The notes under the pieces: model-generated | What the model was told of the DNA's origin: nothing | The model's input: the letters and a program-made list of their open reading frames with translations, nothing else | Databases searched by the model: none | Position numbers and translations under genes: made by a program | Assembly (NCBI RefSeq): GCF_016863135.1 | Contig: NZ_BOOH01000057.1 | Span: forward strand, 1-64,000 | Length of the DNA stretch: 64,000 nucleotides | Reading direction: 5' to 3' | DNA from: Planobispora longispora | GTDB taxonomy: Bacteria; Actinomycetota; Actinomycetes; Streptosporangiales; Streptosporangiaceae | Shown: in pieces, positions 16,101 through 24,382 of the stretch | Numbering within the stretch: the first letter of the stretch is position 1 | Layout of the letters: each line of letters begins with the position of its first letter

Positions 16101-18655
16101 TGTCGGACGTCCTCGCCCACCTGGACGTCCGCCTGGAACGCCTCGTCGACCGGCTGGGCGCCGGGCGCGACCTGTCGCGCAACCCGCTGATCCAGGTCCT
16201 GTTCAACATGTACGACCTCACCGGACCCGCCCTGGACCTGCCCGGGATCATCGCCCGCCCGCTCCCGCCCGGGCTGCCCGGCTCCCTGTTCGACCTCACG
16301 CTCTACGTCGGCGAGCGTGGCGGGGGCTACGCGTTCCAGGCCGTGTACAACCCCCGGCTGTTCCAGCCGGAGCGGATCGAGGCACTGCTGGCCGGATACG
16401 TCCGTCTGCTCGGCGAACTGGTCGCCACCCCGGAGTCGCCGGTACGGCTCGCGCCGATGCGCCCGCCGGGCATCCGTCTGCCCGGCGACGTGCCCGTCCC
16501 GTCCGCCGGCTCCGATGCCGGCGCCGCGGCCGGGTCCCCGGCCCGTCCGGCCGCCGCGGGCGTCGAGGGCGTCGTGGAACGCGTTCTGGCGAGGGCGGCC
16601 GAGCACCCGGACCGGGTCGCGGTCACCGGAGCGGGCGGCGAGCTGACCTACGGCGAGCTGGCCGCCCTGGTGACGCGGACCGCCGCCGCCACCGCCGCCG
16701 TGGCCGCCCCCGGCCAGGCCGTCGCGGTCCTGGCCGACCGCCGGTGCGAGCTGCCCGCCCTGCTGCTCGGGGTGCTGGCCGCCGGAACCCGCTGGGCCGT
16801 GCTCGATCCGGCCCTCCCTCCCGCCCGGCTGGCCGCCCAGGCGGCGGCCGTGGACGCCCGCGCGCTGCTGTGCTGCCCCGGTACGGCCCCGCCGCCCGAA
16901 CTGGCCGGACTCCCGCCGGTGCGGATCTTCCCGCCGGAAGGGACTCCGACGACGGGACCGGGCGCGGACACCGGGCGGGAGTCCGGGAAATCCGGGCCGC
17001 CCGCATCGGGTAGGGGATCCGGACCGTCACCGGGCACGGGATCCGGGCCGGCCGTCCCGGCGGGGGAGCGCGGCTACCTCGCCTTCACCTCCGGCAGCAC
17101 GGGCGATCCCAAGCCCGTGCGGGCGGCGGAGGGACCGCTCGCCGACTTCCTCCACTGGTATCCCGGCGCGTACGGCCTGACCGGACAGGACCGGTTCGCC
17201 CTGCTCGCCGGGCTCGCGCACGACCCCCTGCTCCGCGACGCCTTCACCCCGCTCGTCCTGGGCGGCCTGCTCCACGTGCCGGGCCAGGAGGACATCCGCG
17301 ACCCCGCCCGCCTGGCCACGTGGCTGCGTGACCGCGCCGTCACCGTCGCCCACCTCACCCCGCAGCTGGCCATGATCGTCGCCGCCGCCGGGATCCGGCT
17401 GCCGGACCTGCGGCTGGCCGTGTTCGGCGGGGACCGGCTCACCTGGGCGCAGGCCGCCCGGTTCCGGCGGGTCGCGCCCGGCGCGCGCCTGGCGAACGCC
17501 TACGGAACCACCGAGACGCCCCAGATCCAGGCGGTCTTCGAGATCACGGGCGACACCCGTGACGTCCGTGACGTCCACGATGTCCGTGACGTCCATGACA
17601 ACCGCGTAGGCCACGGCACCCGCCCACTCCGCAACGACCACGGAACCCCCGGCGGCTACGGCATCCCCGGCGGCTATGACATCCCCGGTGACCAGGGCGC
17701 CTCGCCCGACCACGACGGCCACGCCGATCACGGCGACCCCGTCCCGGTCGGGCACGGGGTCGGCGGCGCGGAACTGCTCGTGCTCGGCGGGAACGGCCTG
17801 CCGGCCGCCGTGGGGGAGCTGGGCGAGGTGGTGATCCGGAGCCGCCGGCTGGCCGAGGGCTACCTCGACGAGCGGCTCACCGAGGAGCGCTTCACCGTGG
17901 AGGCGGACGGGGAGACAGGCCGGTACCGGACGGGAGACCTGGGCCGGTACGACCCCGCGGGGCGGGTGGTGCTCGCCGGAAGAGGCGACGGGCAGGTCAA
18001 GATCCGCGGCTACCGCGTCGAGCTGGGTGAGATCGAGGGCGCCCTCCTGGAATACCCGGAGGTCCGGGCCGCCGCGGCGGCCGCCGCCGACCGGCCGGGC
18101 GGGCCGGTGCTGCGCGCCTACGCCGTCCCCGCCGGGCCGGGCGTGCGGGCGGCCGACCTCCGCCGCCACCTCGGTGAGCGGCTGCCCGCCCACGCCCTGC
18201 CCGCCGACGTGATCCTGCTGCCCGCGCTGCCCCTCACCCCGAACGGGAAGGTCGACCGGGCCGCGCTGCCCGAGCCCGCGCCCCGCCCGGCCGGCACGCG
18301 CGCCGACGAGCCGGCCGGCGCCGTCGAACGCCTCGTCGCCGGCGTCTGGCGGGAGGTGCTCGGGCTGCCGAGGATCTCCGCCGGAGAGAACTTCTTCGAG
18401 ATCGGCGGGCACTCGCTCGCCACCGCCGAGGTCCAGGCCCGCCTGTCCGCGCTGCTCGGCCGCGCCGTACCCATCGTGGACCTGTTCCGTTTCCCCACAG
18501 TCCGCGCTCTCGCCGCGCACCTCGACGGCGCGGAGCGCACCCAGGGCCCGGAGCGGGCCTCCCGGCGGATCGCCGCGAGGCAGGCCCGGACCCCGTCCCA
18601 CAGGGCACCATCCCGCCGGCCGTATCCGGCCGGGAGACAGGAGAATGAGGAATGA
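13106..18655 (+). CDS. NRPS A-T-C-A-T with Lys2-like second adenylation domain
   Basis: 1849 aa. It begins directly with an adenylation domain (loading module; [10 protein letters not shown] near 190), then a carrier (FFAAGGHSL, Ser near 589), a condensation domain (HHIVFDGW near 826), a second adenylation domain (TSGSTGDPK near 1327) and a carrier (FFEIGGHSL, Ser near 1768). A1 code by eye: D-V-L-T-L-A-W-V-C-K; T278/A301/V330-C331 recall Phe/Tyr-type codes but no firm call is possible. A2 has HDPLLRDAFTPL, VTVAHLTP and NAYGTTET, the hallmarks of alpha-aminoadipate reductase (Lys2) adenylation domains; code D-P-R-H-V-G-A-Q-I-K shares DPRH with Lys2. Two low-complexity insertions (C domain ~735-790; A2 ~1480-1550) are encoded by DNA repeats. 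The stop overlaps the PKS start (ATGA). Confidence 0.93.
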   Translation: MTSGQLLHDLVMEQSIRTPDAPAVRQWDRTLTYRELTDAAGALAARLREAGVRPETRVGVCGRRTPDLLVSVLGVMMAGGAYVPLDPSHPPARLLTIIEDAGIGTVVADAAGHELLAGMRPGRPLRLLGARTAGSAGTADPVVPGAGVPVVPDGPGGAGGSAASAASGSPAGSPGDPPGPLPGHAAYVLYTSGSTGRPKGVVVAHAAAVSFVRMAGELFGLDSSCRSIGFAALGFDVSVLDVFAPLARGGSVMFVPDGDRVDPVRLQRFLERHEVTWGTIPPALLPLLDPDRLPSLRDLLTAGEPAGPEQVARWARPGLRRFHNWYGPTETTVCVVGGELTGAWDRPLPIGRALPGCTAHILDDRLAPCPPGTPGELCIGGPQLARGYLDRPGPTAERFVADPYGPPGSRLYRTGDRVVLEPDGRIGFLGRLDRQVKVQGQRVEIGEIESVLRAHPDVRHAVVDLAAGPGGLAELTAYLAPESAPGPDGVRDHCLARLPAYMVPTRVVRLPLLPLTVAGKVDLDRLRASGGGDDRPAAEPGPGTSAGELSGRGRAPLSEIEKAVAAVWARTFEVREPGLDDDFFAAGGHSLLAMHLVAGLRAALRREIAVEDVLAGRTVEGIARRAEQAPPVAAVPAGAVPELSATQRRMWFVERLAPGTPVHNIAMAQRLTGPLDTTALRAALAAVAARHEVLRWRIEESAGVPRVAVDPPGEVALPIDDLAALSPDGVTRPDDGVPETRAGAGFDGDPGAGPDGGIPGTRAGAGFDGDSGVRTGADLDGDVPDGVAAWLEAEARTSFDLAAGPLWRARLLRLAPDDHVLTVTAHHIVFDGWSQDVLCSDLARAYRGEPLDPLVTAFGDYAAWLAGREDAASLGWWADRLAGAPAVLDLPRDLPRPAVQTFEGASARAGADAETGARIRALAARLGATPYAVMLAAFAQVMRRLTGQAEMVVGTPVADRRDPAFEPLIGCLVQVLPVRLAVTDDAAFTDHVTACRRELSDVLAHLDVRLERLVDRLGAGRDLSRNPLIQVLFNMYDLTGPALDLPGIIARPLPPGLPGSLFDLTLYVGERGGGYAFQAVYNPRLFQPERIEALLAGYVRLLGELVATPESPVRLAPMRPPGIRLPGDVPVPSAGSDAGAAAGSPARPAAAGVEGVVERVLARAAEHPDRVAVTGAGGELTYGELAALVTRTAAATAAVAAPGQAVAVLADRRCELPALLLGVLAAGTRWAVLDPALPPARLAAQAAAVDARALLCCPGTAPPPELAGLPPVRIFPPEGTPTTGPGADTGRESGKSGPPASGRGSGPSPGTGSGPAVPAGERGYLAFTSGSTGDPKPVRAAEGPLADFLHWYPGAYGLTGQDRFALLAGLAHDPLLRDAFTPLVLGGLLHVPGQEDIRDPARLATWLRDRAVTVAHLTPQLAMIVAAAGIRLPDLRLAVFGGDRLTWAQAARFRRVAPGARLANAYGTTETPQIQAVFEITGDTRDVRDVHDVRDVHDNRVGHGTRPLRNDHGTPGGYGIPGGYDIPGDQGASPDHDGHADHGDPVPVGHGVGGAELLVLGGNGLPAAVGELGEVVIRSRRLAEGYLDERLTEERFTVEADGETGRYRTGDLGRYDPAGRVVLAGRGDGQVKIRGYRVELGEIEGALLEYPEVRAAAAAAADRPGGPVLRAYAVPAGPGVRAADLRRHLGERLPAHALPADVILLPALPLTPNGKVDRAALPEPAPRPAGTRADEPAGAVERLVAGVWREVLGLPRISAGENFFEIGGHSLATAEVQARLSALLGRAVPIVDLFRFPTVRALAAHLDGAERTQGPERASRRIAARQARTPSHRAPSRRPYPAGRQENEE
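15322..15415 (+). repeat. In-frame direct repeat inside the NRPS condensation domain
   Basis: A 31-nt segment starting GACGAGGGCCGGTGCGGGGT at 15322-15352 recurs identically at 15385-15415, a 63-nt (21-codon) period. It encodes a Gly/Asp-rich insertion (TRAGAGFDGD twice) before the HHxxxDG motif of the C domain, most likely a surface loop. Confidence 0.9.
17552..17596 (+). repeat. Five 9-nt tandem units inside adenylation domain 2
   Basis: Five consecutive units of the form GACGTCCGT / GACGTCCAC encode D-T-R, D-V-R, D-V-H, D-V-R, D-V-H. A His/Asp/Gly-rich tract with further GGYGIP/GGYDIP repeats follows to about 17755. The insertion falls just after the YGTTET motif of A2. Confidence 0.9.
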
Positions 18656-21600
18656 CCGAGGAATATGCGGTCGAGCCGATCGCGGTCGTCGGGCTCGCCT
18701 GCAGGATGCCGGGCGCCCCGGACGTCCCGTCGTTCTGGCGCAACCTCATCGACGGCGTGGAGTCGGTCAGGTTCTACACCCGTGAGGAACAGGCCGCGCT
18801 CGGCGTGCCCGACTATCTCCTCGACGATCCGAACTTCGTGCGCGCGGCGTCCATCGCCGACGACTACGGGGCGCTGGACGCCGCCTTCTTCGGCATGTCG
18901 CCGCGTGAGGCGCAGGTGCGCGACCCGCAGCAGCGGATGTTCCTGGAGCTGTCCCACAGCGCGCTGGAGGACGCCGGCTACGACCCCGCGCGTTACCCCG
19001 GGGCGATCGGCGTCTACGGGGCGATCGGCTCCGACGAGTACCAGTGGATGTTCATCCGCAGGGACCGCAAGACGCACGCCTCCGTCGGCAACCTGGCCAT
19101 CTACACGGGCAACCACTCCGACTACCTGTCCACCTTCGTCTCCTACAAGCTCGACCTGCGCGGTCCCAGCCTGACCCTGCACACCGCCTGCTCCTCGTCC
19201 CTCGTGGCCATCCACGTGGCCTGCGAGGCGCTGCGGTCCGGCGAGTGCGACACGGCGCTCAGCGGCGGCGTGTCGATCGAGATGCCGCCCGAGTGGGGCT
19301 ACCAGTACCACCAGGACGGCATCTACGCCCCCGACGGGCACTGCCGGGCGTTCGACGCCTCCGCGGCGGGCACCATCTGGGGCGGCGGCGGAGGCGTCGC
19401 CGTACTCAAGCGGCTCTCCGACGCCCTCGCCGACGGCGACCACATCCGGGCCATCGTGGTCGGCAACGCGATCAACAATGACGGCGCCACCAAGATGGGC
19501 TTCTCCGCGCCGAGCGTCGAGGGGCAGGCCGTCGCGGTCTCCCAGGCCCTCGACCTGGCCGGCGTCGACCCCCGCACCGTCACCTACGTGGAGGCGCACG
19601 GCACCGGCACCTCCCTGGGCGACCCGATCGAGGTGGCGGCCCTGTCGAGCGTGTTCTCCAGGGACACCGACGAGACCGGCTGGTGCGGGATCGGCTCGGT
19701 CAAGACCAACATCGGGCACCTCGGCCCCGCCGCGGGCATCGCCGGGTTCATCAAGACGGTCCTGTCGATCGAGCACGGCATGATCCCGCCCAACCTCAAC
19801 TACGAGCGCCCCAACCCCCGGATCGGCTTCGGCGAGAACCCCTTCCACGTCGTGTCGGCCCTCACCAAGTGGGAGACCGGCGACCTCCCGCGCCGGGCGG
19901 GCGTCAGCTCCTTCGGCATCGGCGGCACCAACGCGCACGCCGTACTCGAACAGGCCCCGCCCGTGGACCCCGCCCCCCGGCCGGAGCGCCCGGTCCACCT
20001 GCTCCAGCTGTCGGCCCGCACCTCCTCCGCGCTGGAGGCCATGGCCGGCCGGCTCGCCGACCGGCTGGCGGGCGCGGCGGACCTGGACCTGGCCGACGTC
20101 GCCTTCACCCTGCGCACCGGGCGCAAGCAGATGAAGCACCGCGCCGCGGTGGCCGCCACCGACGTCGCCGACGCGGCCGCCGCGCTCGCCGACCCCCGCC
20201 GCCTGATCCGGGGCACGGCCGGCACGGCCCCGCGCGTGGCGTGGCTCTTCTCCGGCCAGGGCGCGCAGTACGCCGGGATGGGCGCCGGGCTCTACCGCAC
20301 CGAGCCGGTCTTCCGGGAGGCCGTGGACGAGTGCGCCGCCCTCCTCCGCGACGAGCTCGGCCTCGACCTGCGCGACCTGCTCTTCCCCGCGGACGGCGAG
20401 CGGGAGGCCGCCGACGAGCGGCTCCGGCAGACCGCCCTCACCCAGCCCGCCCTGTTCACGATCGAATACGCGCTCACCCGCCTCTGGCGCTCCTGGGGCG
20501 TCGAACCGGACGGGATGATCGGCCACAGCATCGGCGAGTACGTCGCGGCGACCGTCGCCGGGGTCTTCGACCTGCCCGGCGCGCTGCGCCTGGTCGCCGC
20601 CCGCGGCAGGCTGATGCAGAGCATGCCTCCGGGCTCGATGCTCGCCGTCCGCCTGGACGAGGCCGAGGTCCGGGGGAGCCTGCCCGGCGGGCTGTCGGTC
20701 GCCACCGTCAACGGGCCCGGGACCTGCGTCGTGGCCGGACCGACCGGCCTGGTCGAGGAGTACGCCGAACGGCTGGCGGAGCAGGGGGTGGGACGCACGA
20801 TGCTGCGCACCTCGCACGCCTTCCACTCGGCCATGATGGAGCCGATCCTCGCCGAGTTCCACCGGATCGTCGCCGCGACCCCCCGGGGCGTCCCCGCCCT
20901 GCCCTTCCTGTCCAACGTCACCGGCGCCTGGATCACCGCCGAGGAGGCCGCCGACCCCGCCTACTGGACCCGCCACCTGCGGGAGGCGGTCCGGTTCGGC
21001 GACTGCGTGGCGACCCTCCTGACGGAGGGGGAGTGGCGGCTCGTCGAGTGCGGTCCCGGCCGCCAGCTGGCCGGGCTGGCCCGCACCCAGCTGCCGCAGG
21101 GCGCGCCCGCGCCGCTGGCCAGCCTGCCCGGTCCGGCGGACCCCAAGACCGACGCCGAGGTGCTCTACGCCGCCGCGGGCGCGCTGTGGACCGCGGGGAT
21201 CCCGCTCGACACCGGCGCCCCGGACATCCCCGGGCGGCGCGTCCCGCTGCCCGGCTACCCCTTCGAGCGCTCCCACCACTGGGTGCCGATCCTGCCCGAC
21301 CCGCAGCTGGTCTACCCGCTGCCGCCGCGCACCGGCGCGCTCCCCGTGGACGAGTGGTTCAGTCTCCCCGCCTGGCGGCAGGAGCCCGTCCCGCCGGCCG
21401 CCGCGCACGGGCCGGACCGCTGCCTCCTCTTCGCCGGGCCGTCCGCCGCCCCGCTGGCGGCGGCGCTGCGCGCGGCCGGCACCGAGGTGCTGACCGTCGC
21501 CCCCGGCCGGGAGTACGGCCGCGCGGACGGCGGGTTCACGATCCGCCCCGGGGTCCGCGAGGACTACGAGGCGCTGATCGCCGAGACCGGCGCGCCGGGA

Positions 21601-24207
21601 CGGATCGTCCACGCCTGGGCGCTCGACGGCGCGCCCGCCCGCGACGCGGCCGAGACCCTGACCGCCCAGGACCTCGGCTTCTTCAGCCTGCTCACCCTGG
21701 TCCAGGCGCTGTCGGCGGCCGACCGGGAGTCCGGTGTGCACCTGGACGTGCTGACCGCCGGGACGCAGGGCGTGCTCGGCCCCGACCTGACCCGTCCCGA
21801 GCACGCGACGGTGGCCGGGATCGCCAAGGTCGTCCCGCTGGAGGCGCCCTGGTTGTCGGTCCGCCACATCGACCTGGAGGCCGGACGGCCCGGAACGGGC
21901 GACCCCGGCGACCCCGGCGGGCCCGCGGCGCCGTACGCGTTCGGCCCCGTCCTGGCCGAGCTGGCCCGCGATCCCGAACTCGACGCGCCCGAGGAGGGCA
22001 CGCCGCCCTCGCCGGTGGTGCTGCGCTCCGGGCGGCGCTGGGTCCGCGGCTACGAGCCGGTGCCGGTGACCGCCCGGCCCGACCGGGACGGCCCGCCCGC
22101 CGGGCTGCGCGAGGGCGGCGTCTACCTCGTCACCGGCGGCCTCGGCGGGATCGGCGTCACCCTGGCCGAGGACCTGGCGCGGCGCGTCCGGGCGCGGCTG
22201 GTCCTGCTCGGCAGATCGGGCCTGCCCCCGCGGCAGGAGTGGGACGCGCTCGGCGGCGGGACGGACCGGACCGCCCGGGCGGTCGCGGCGGTCCGCCGGA
22301 TGGAGGAGGCCGGGGCCGAAGTGCTCGTGCTGGCCGCCGACGTGACCGACCCGGCGGACATGCGCCGCACCCGTGAGGAGGCGCTTGCGCGGTTCGGCCG
22401 GATCGACGGCATCGTGCACGCCGCGGGCCTGCCCGGCGGCGGCATGGCCGAGGTCAAGGAGCGGGCGGAGGCCGAACGGGTGATGGCGCCCAAGCTGGCC
22501 GGCACGATCGCGCTCCGCGAGGCGTTCGGCGACCTGGACCTGGACTTCGTGGTGCTGTGCTCCTCGGTGACCGCGGTGGCGGGCGGCTTCGGCCAGGTCG
22601 ACTACTGCGCCGCCAACAACTTCCTCGACGCCTACGCGCAGACCTGGCCCGGCCGGGTCCTCTCGGTCAACTGGGGCGCCTGGCTGGAGGTCGGCATGGC
22701 CGCCGAGGTCGCCGCGCCGGTGGCCTTCCGGGCGCTGCAGCGCGGCGACCGGGTCACCCCGCTGGACCACCCCGTGCTCACCCACCGGCACGAATCCGAC
22801 GACCGGCTGCCCTGGGTGTCCGGGACGGTCTCCCCGGACACCCACTGGCTGCTGGCCGAGCACCGCGTCGCCGGGGAACCGGTGCTGCCCGGCACCGGCT
22901 ACCTGGAGACGGTCCGCCACGCCTTCGAGACGACCGTGCCCGCCCCGGGACCCGGCCACGCCGTCGAGCTGCGCGACGTCGCCTTCGTCGCGCCGCTGGC
23001 GGTCGCCGAGGGCGCCGCGGCCGAACTGCGGGTGCTGTTCTCGCCCGGCGGGGACGGTGTGGACTTCGAGGTGGTCAGCGTCGTCGGCGGGACGACCCGC
23101 TCGCACGCCAGGGGCGGCGCGGCGTGGGTCCCGTCGGACGCGCAGACCGCCGACCTGGCCGAGCTGCGCGGACGCTTCCCGTACGGCTCCCGCGACGGCG
23201 CGGCGGACCTGTTCGCCTCCGCGTCCGGCCTGGTCGCCTTCGGGCCCCGGTGGCGGAGCCTGCGCGCCGTGCACCTGGGGCGGGAAGAGGAGCTCGCCCG
23301 GCTGGAGGCGGCTCCCGAGACCGCGGCCGAGCTCGGCCGGTTCGGGCTCCACCCCGCCCTGCTCGACGAGGCGACCGCGTTCGTCAGCGCCTCCGGCGAG
23401 CACTCCTATCTGCCGCTCGGCTACGGCCGGATCACCGTGCACGCGCCCCTCGCGGAGCGGATCTGGAGTCACGCCCGGCACCGCGACACCGGGGGAGGCG
23501 AGATCCTCGCCGTCGACCTGGCGCTCTACGACGACGACGGCCGCGTGCTCGCCGAGATCTCCGACTTCGTGCTCCGCCGGGTCGACAGGGGTGCCGTCGC
23601 CGCGACGGTCGGCGAGGGCGCCAAGGAGACGTCCGAGCAGCCCGTCGTGGCCGAGGAGTCCGCCGCGGCCGGGGCGGCGGTGGACCTGGAGGGGACCCGG
23701 CGCGGGATCTCGCCCGACGCCGGGGCCGACGCCTTCCGCCGCCTGCTGGCCACGGGCTCCGGGGAGTTCGGGACGCAGGTGGTCGTCAACGCGACCGACC
23801 TGGCGGAGTTCGTGGCGGGCGTGCGCGAGCTGACCCAGGAGAGCGTCGCCGAGCAGCTCGACCTGGCGGCCGGCGACGCCGCCGGGAACGCGGACGGCTA
23901 CGTCGCGCCCCGCAACGAGACCGAGAGCATGCTCGCCGGTCTCTGGGGCGAGGTTCTCGGCGCGGGCCGGGTCGGCGTGGAGGACGACTTCTTCGAACTC
24001 GGCGGGAACTCGCTCGTCGCGGTCCAGCTCATCGCGCTGCTGCGGAAGAAGGCCGGGGTCAGGCTGCCGATGCGCACTCTGTTCCAGGTCCCCACGGTGA
24101 CGGGCATGGCGGCCCTGGTCGAGGAGATGCGCGGGAACGCCGCCGCGAAGGACGAGGCCCCGATGACGGGCATCACCCGCCAGCCCCGCACCGTCTCGAC
24201 GAACTGA
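18652..24207 (+). CDS. Type I PKS module, order KS-AT-KR-DH-ACP, malonyl-specific
   Basis: 1851 aa. Ketosynthase with catalytic C180 (TACSSS) and both histidines (EAHGTGT, KTNIGHLG). Acyltransferase with GHSIGEY (S626) and the HAFH specificity motif near 722, indicating malonyl-CoA. Ketoreductase with GGLGGIG near 1162, SSV serine and Y1318 in DYCAANN, so apparently active. Dehydratase downstream of it with H1404 in HRVAGEPVLP and a second-half LLDEA aspartate. Carrier with FFELGGNSL (S1787), peptidyl-carrier-like. Canonical modules place DH before KR; here it follows KR. The expected extension is one C2 unit reduced and dehydrated to an alpha,beta-unsaturated thioester. Translation is coupled to the NRPS by an ATGA overlap. 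No thioesterase is present, so the chain must pass to another protein, plausibly the leftward NRPS modules. Confidence 0.95.
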   Translation: MTEEYAVEPIAVVGLACRMPGAPDVPSFWRNLIDGVESVRFYTREEQAALGVPDYLLDDPNFVRAASIADDYGALDAAFFGMSPREAQVRDPQQRMFLELSHSALEDAGYDPARYPGAIGVYGAIGSDEYQWMFIRRDRKTHASVGNLAIYTGNHSDYLSTFVSYKLDLRGPSLTLHTACSSSLVAIHVACEALRSGECDTALSGGVSIEMPPEWGYQYHQDGIYAPDGHCRAFDASAAGTIWGGGGGVAVLKRLSDALADGDHIRAIVVGNAINNDGATKMGFSAPSVEGQAVAVSQALDLAGVDPRTVTYVEAHGTGTSLGDPIEVAALSSVFSRDTDETGWCGIGSVKTNIGHLGPAAGIAGFIKTVLSIEHGMIPPNLNYERPNPRIGFGENPFHVVSALTKWETGDLPRRAGVSSFGIGGTNAHAVLEQAPPVDPAPRPERPVHLLQLSARTSSALEAMAGRLADRLAGAADLDLADVAFTLRTGRKQMKHRAAVAATDVADAAAALADPRRLIRGTAGTAPRVAWLFSGQGAQYAGMGAGLYRTEPVFREAVDECAALLRDELGLDLRDLLFPADGEREAADERLRQTALTQPALFTIEYALTRLWRSWGVEPDGMIGHSIGEYVAATVAGVFDLPGALRLVAARGRLMQSMPPGSMLAVRLDEAEVRGSLPGGLSVATVNGPGTCVVAGPTGLVEEYAERLAEQGVGRTMLRTSHAFHSAMMEPILAEFHRIVAATPRGVPALPFLSNVTGAWITAEEAADPAYWTRHLREAVRFGDCVATLLTEGEWRLVECGPGRQLAGLARTQLPQGAPAPLASLPGPADPKTDAEVLYAAAGALWTAGIPLDTGAPDIPGRRVPLPGYPFERSHHWVPILPDPQLVYPLPPRTGALPVDEWFSLPAWRQEPVPPAAAHGPDRCLLFAGPSAAPLAAALRAAGTEVLTVAPGREYGRADGGFTIRPGVREDYEALIAETGAPGRIVHAWALDGAPARDAAETLTAQDLGFFSLLTLVQALSAADRESGVHLDVLTAGTQGVLGPDLTRPEHATVAGIAKVVPLEAPWLSVRHIDLEAGRPGTGDPGDPGGPAAPYAFGPVLAELARDPELDAPEEGTPPSPVVLRSGRRWVRGYEPVPVTARPDRDGPPAGLREGGVYLVTGGLGGIGVTLAEDLARRVRARLVLLGRSGLPPRQEWDALGGGTDRTARAVAAVRRMEEAGAEVLVLAADVTDPADMRRTREEALARFGRIDGIVHAAGLPGGGMAEVKERAEAERVMAPKLAGTIALREAFGDLDLDFVVLCSSVTAVAGGFGQVDYCAANNFLDAYAQTWPGRVLSVNWGAWLEVGMAAEVAAPVAFRALQRGDRVTPLDHPVLTHRHESDDRLPWVSGTVSPDTHWLLAEHRVAGEPVLPGTGYLETVRHAFETTVPAPGPGHAVELRDVAFVAPLAVAEGAAAELRVLFSPGGDGVDFEVVSVVGGTTRSHARGGAAWVPSDAQTADLAELRGRFPYGSRDGAADLFASASGLVAFGPRWRSLRAVHLGREEELARLEAAPETAAELGRFGLHPALLDEATAFVSASGEHSYLPLGYGRITVHAPLAERIWSHARHRDTGGGEILAVDLALYDDDGRVLAEISDFVLRRVDRGAVAATVGEGAKETSEQPVVAEESAAAGAAVDLEGTRRGISPDAGADAFRRLLATGSGEFGTQVVVNATDLAEFVAGVRELTQESVAEQLDLAAGDAAGNADGYVAPRNETESMLAGLWGEVLGAGRVGVEDDFFELGGNSLVAVQLIALLRKKAGVRLPMRTLFQVPTVTGMAALVEEMRGNAAAKDEAPMTGITRQPRTVSTN

Positions 24208-24303
24208 GCACGGGGAGCTGAGCCCGGCGGGTCCCGCCCCCGGGTTCGGCTCCGGCTCGGGCTCAGCTCGGGCTCAGCCCGGGCTCGGGCTCGGGTTCCG
24301 GCT

Positions 24304-24353
24304 CTTCCGGGTTCCGGGAGACGCTCTGCGCGGCGTTCCCCGGAACCCGGAAG
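24304..24353. terminator. Perfect 15-bp inverted repeat between convergent genes
   Basis: CTTCCGGGTTCCGGG at 24304-24318 pairs exactly with CCCGGAACCCGGAAG at 24339-24353 around a 20-nt loop. It lies between the convergent PKS and oxidoreductase genes, fitting a bidirectional terminator. There is no T-tract, as is common in actinomycetes. Confidence 0.75.
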
Positions 24354-24382
24354 CGGCTCGGGAGGCGGTCCCGAGGCGTGGG

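Noticed and set aside
20810-20830. Methylmalonyl specificity for the PKS acyltransferase
   Set aside because: The motif is HAFH, the malonyl type, not YASH.
18118-23481. 1787-codon minus-strand open frame opposite the PKS
   Set aside because: Mirror of codon bias at third positions; composition is non-protein-like and the PKS on the plus strand is intact.
24240-24300. GGCTCGGGCTC direct repeats as a CRISPR or attachment site
   Set aside because: Short, irregular low-complexity repeats without spacers; simple GC-rich slippage is enough.
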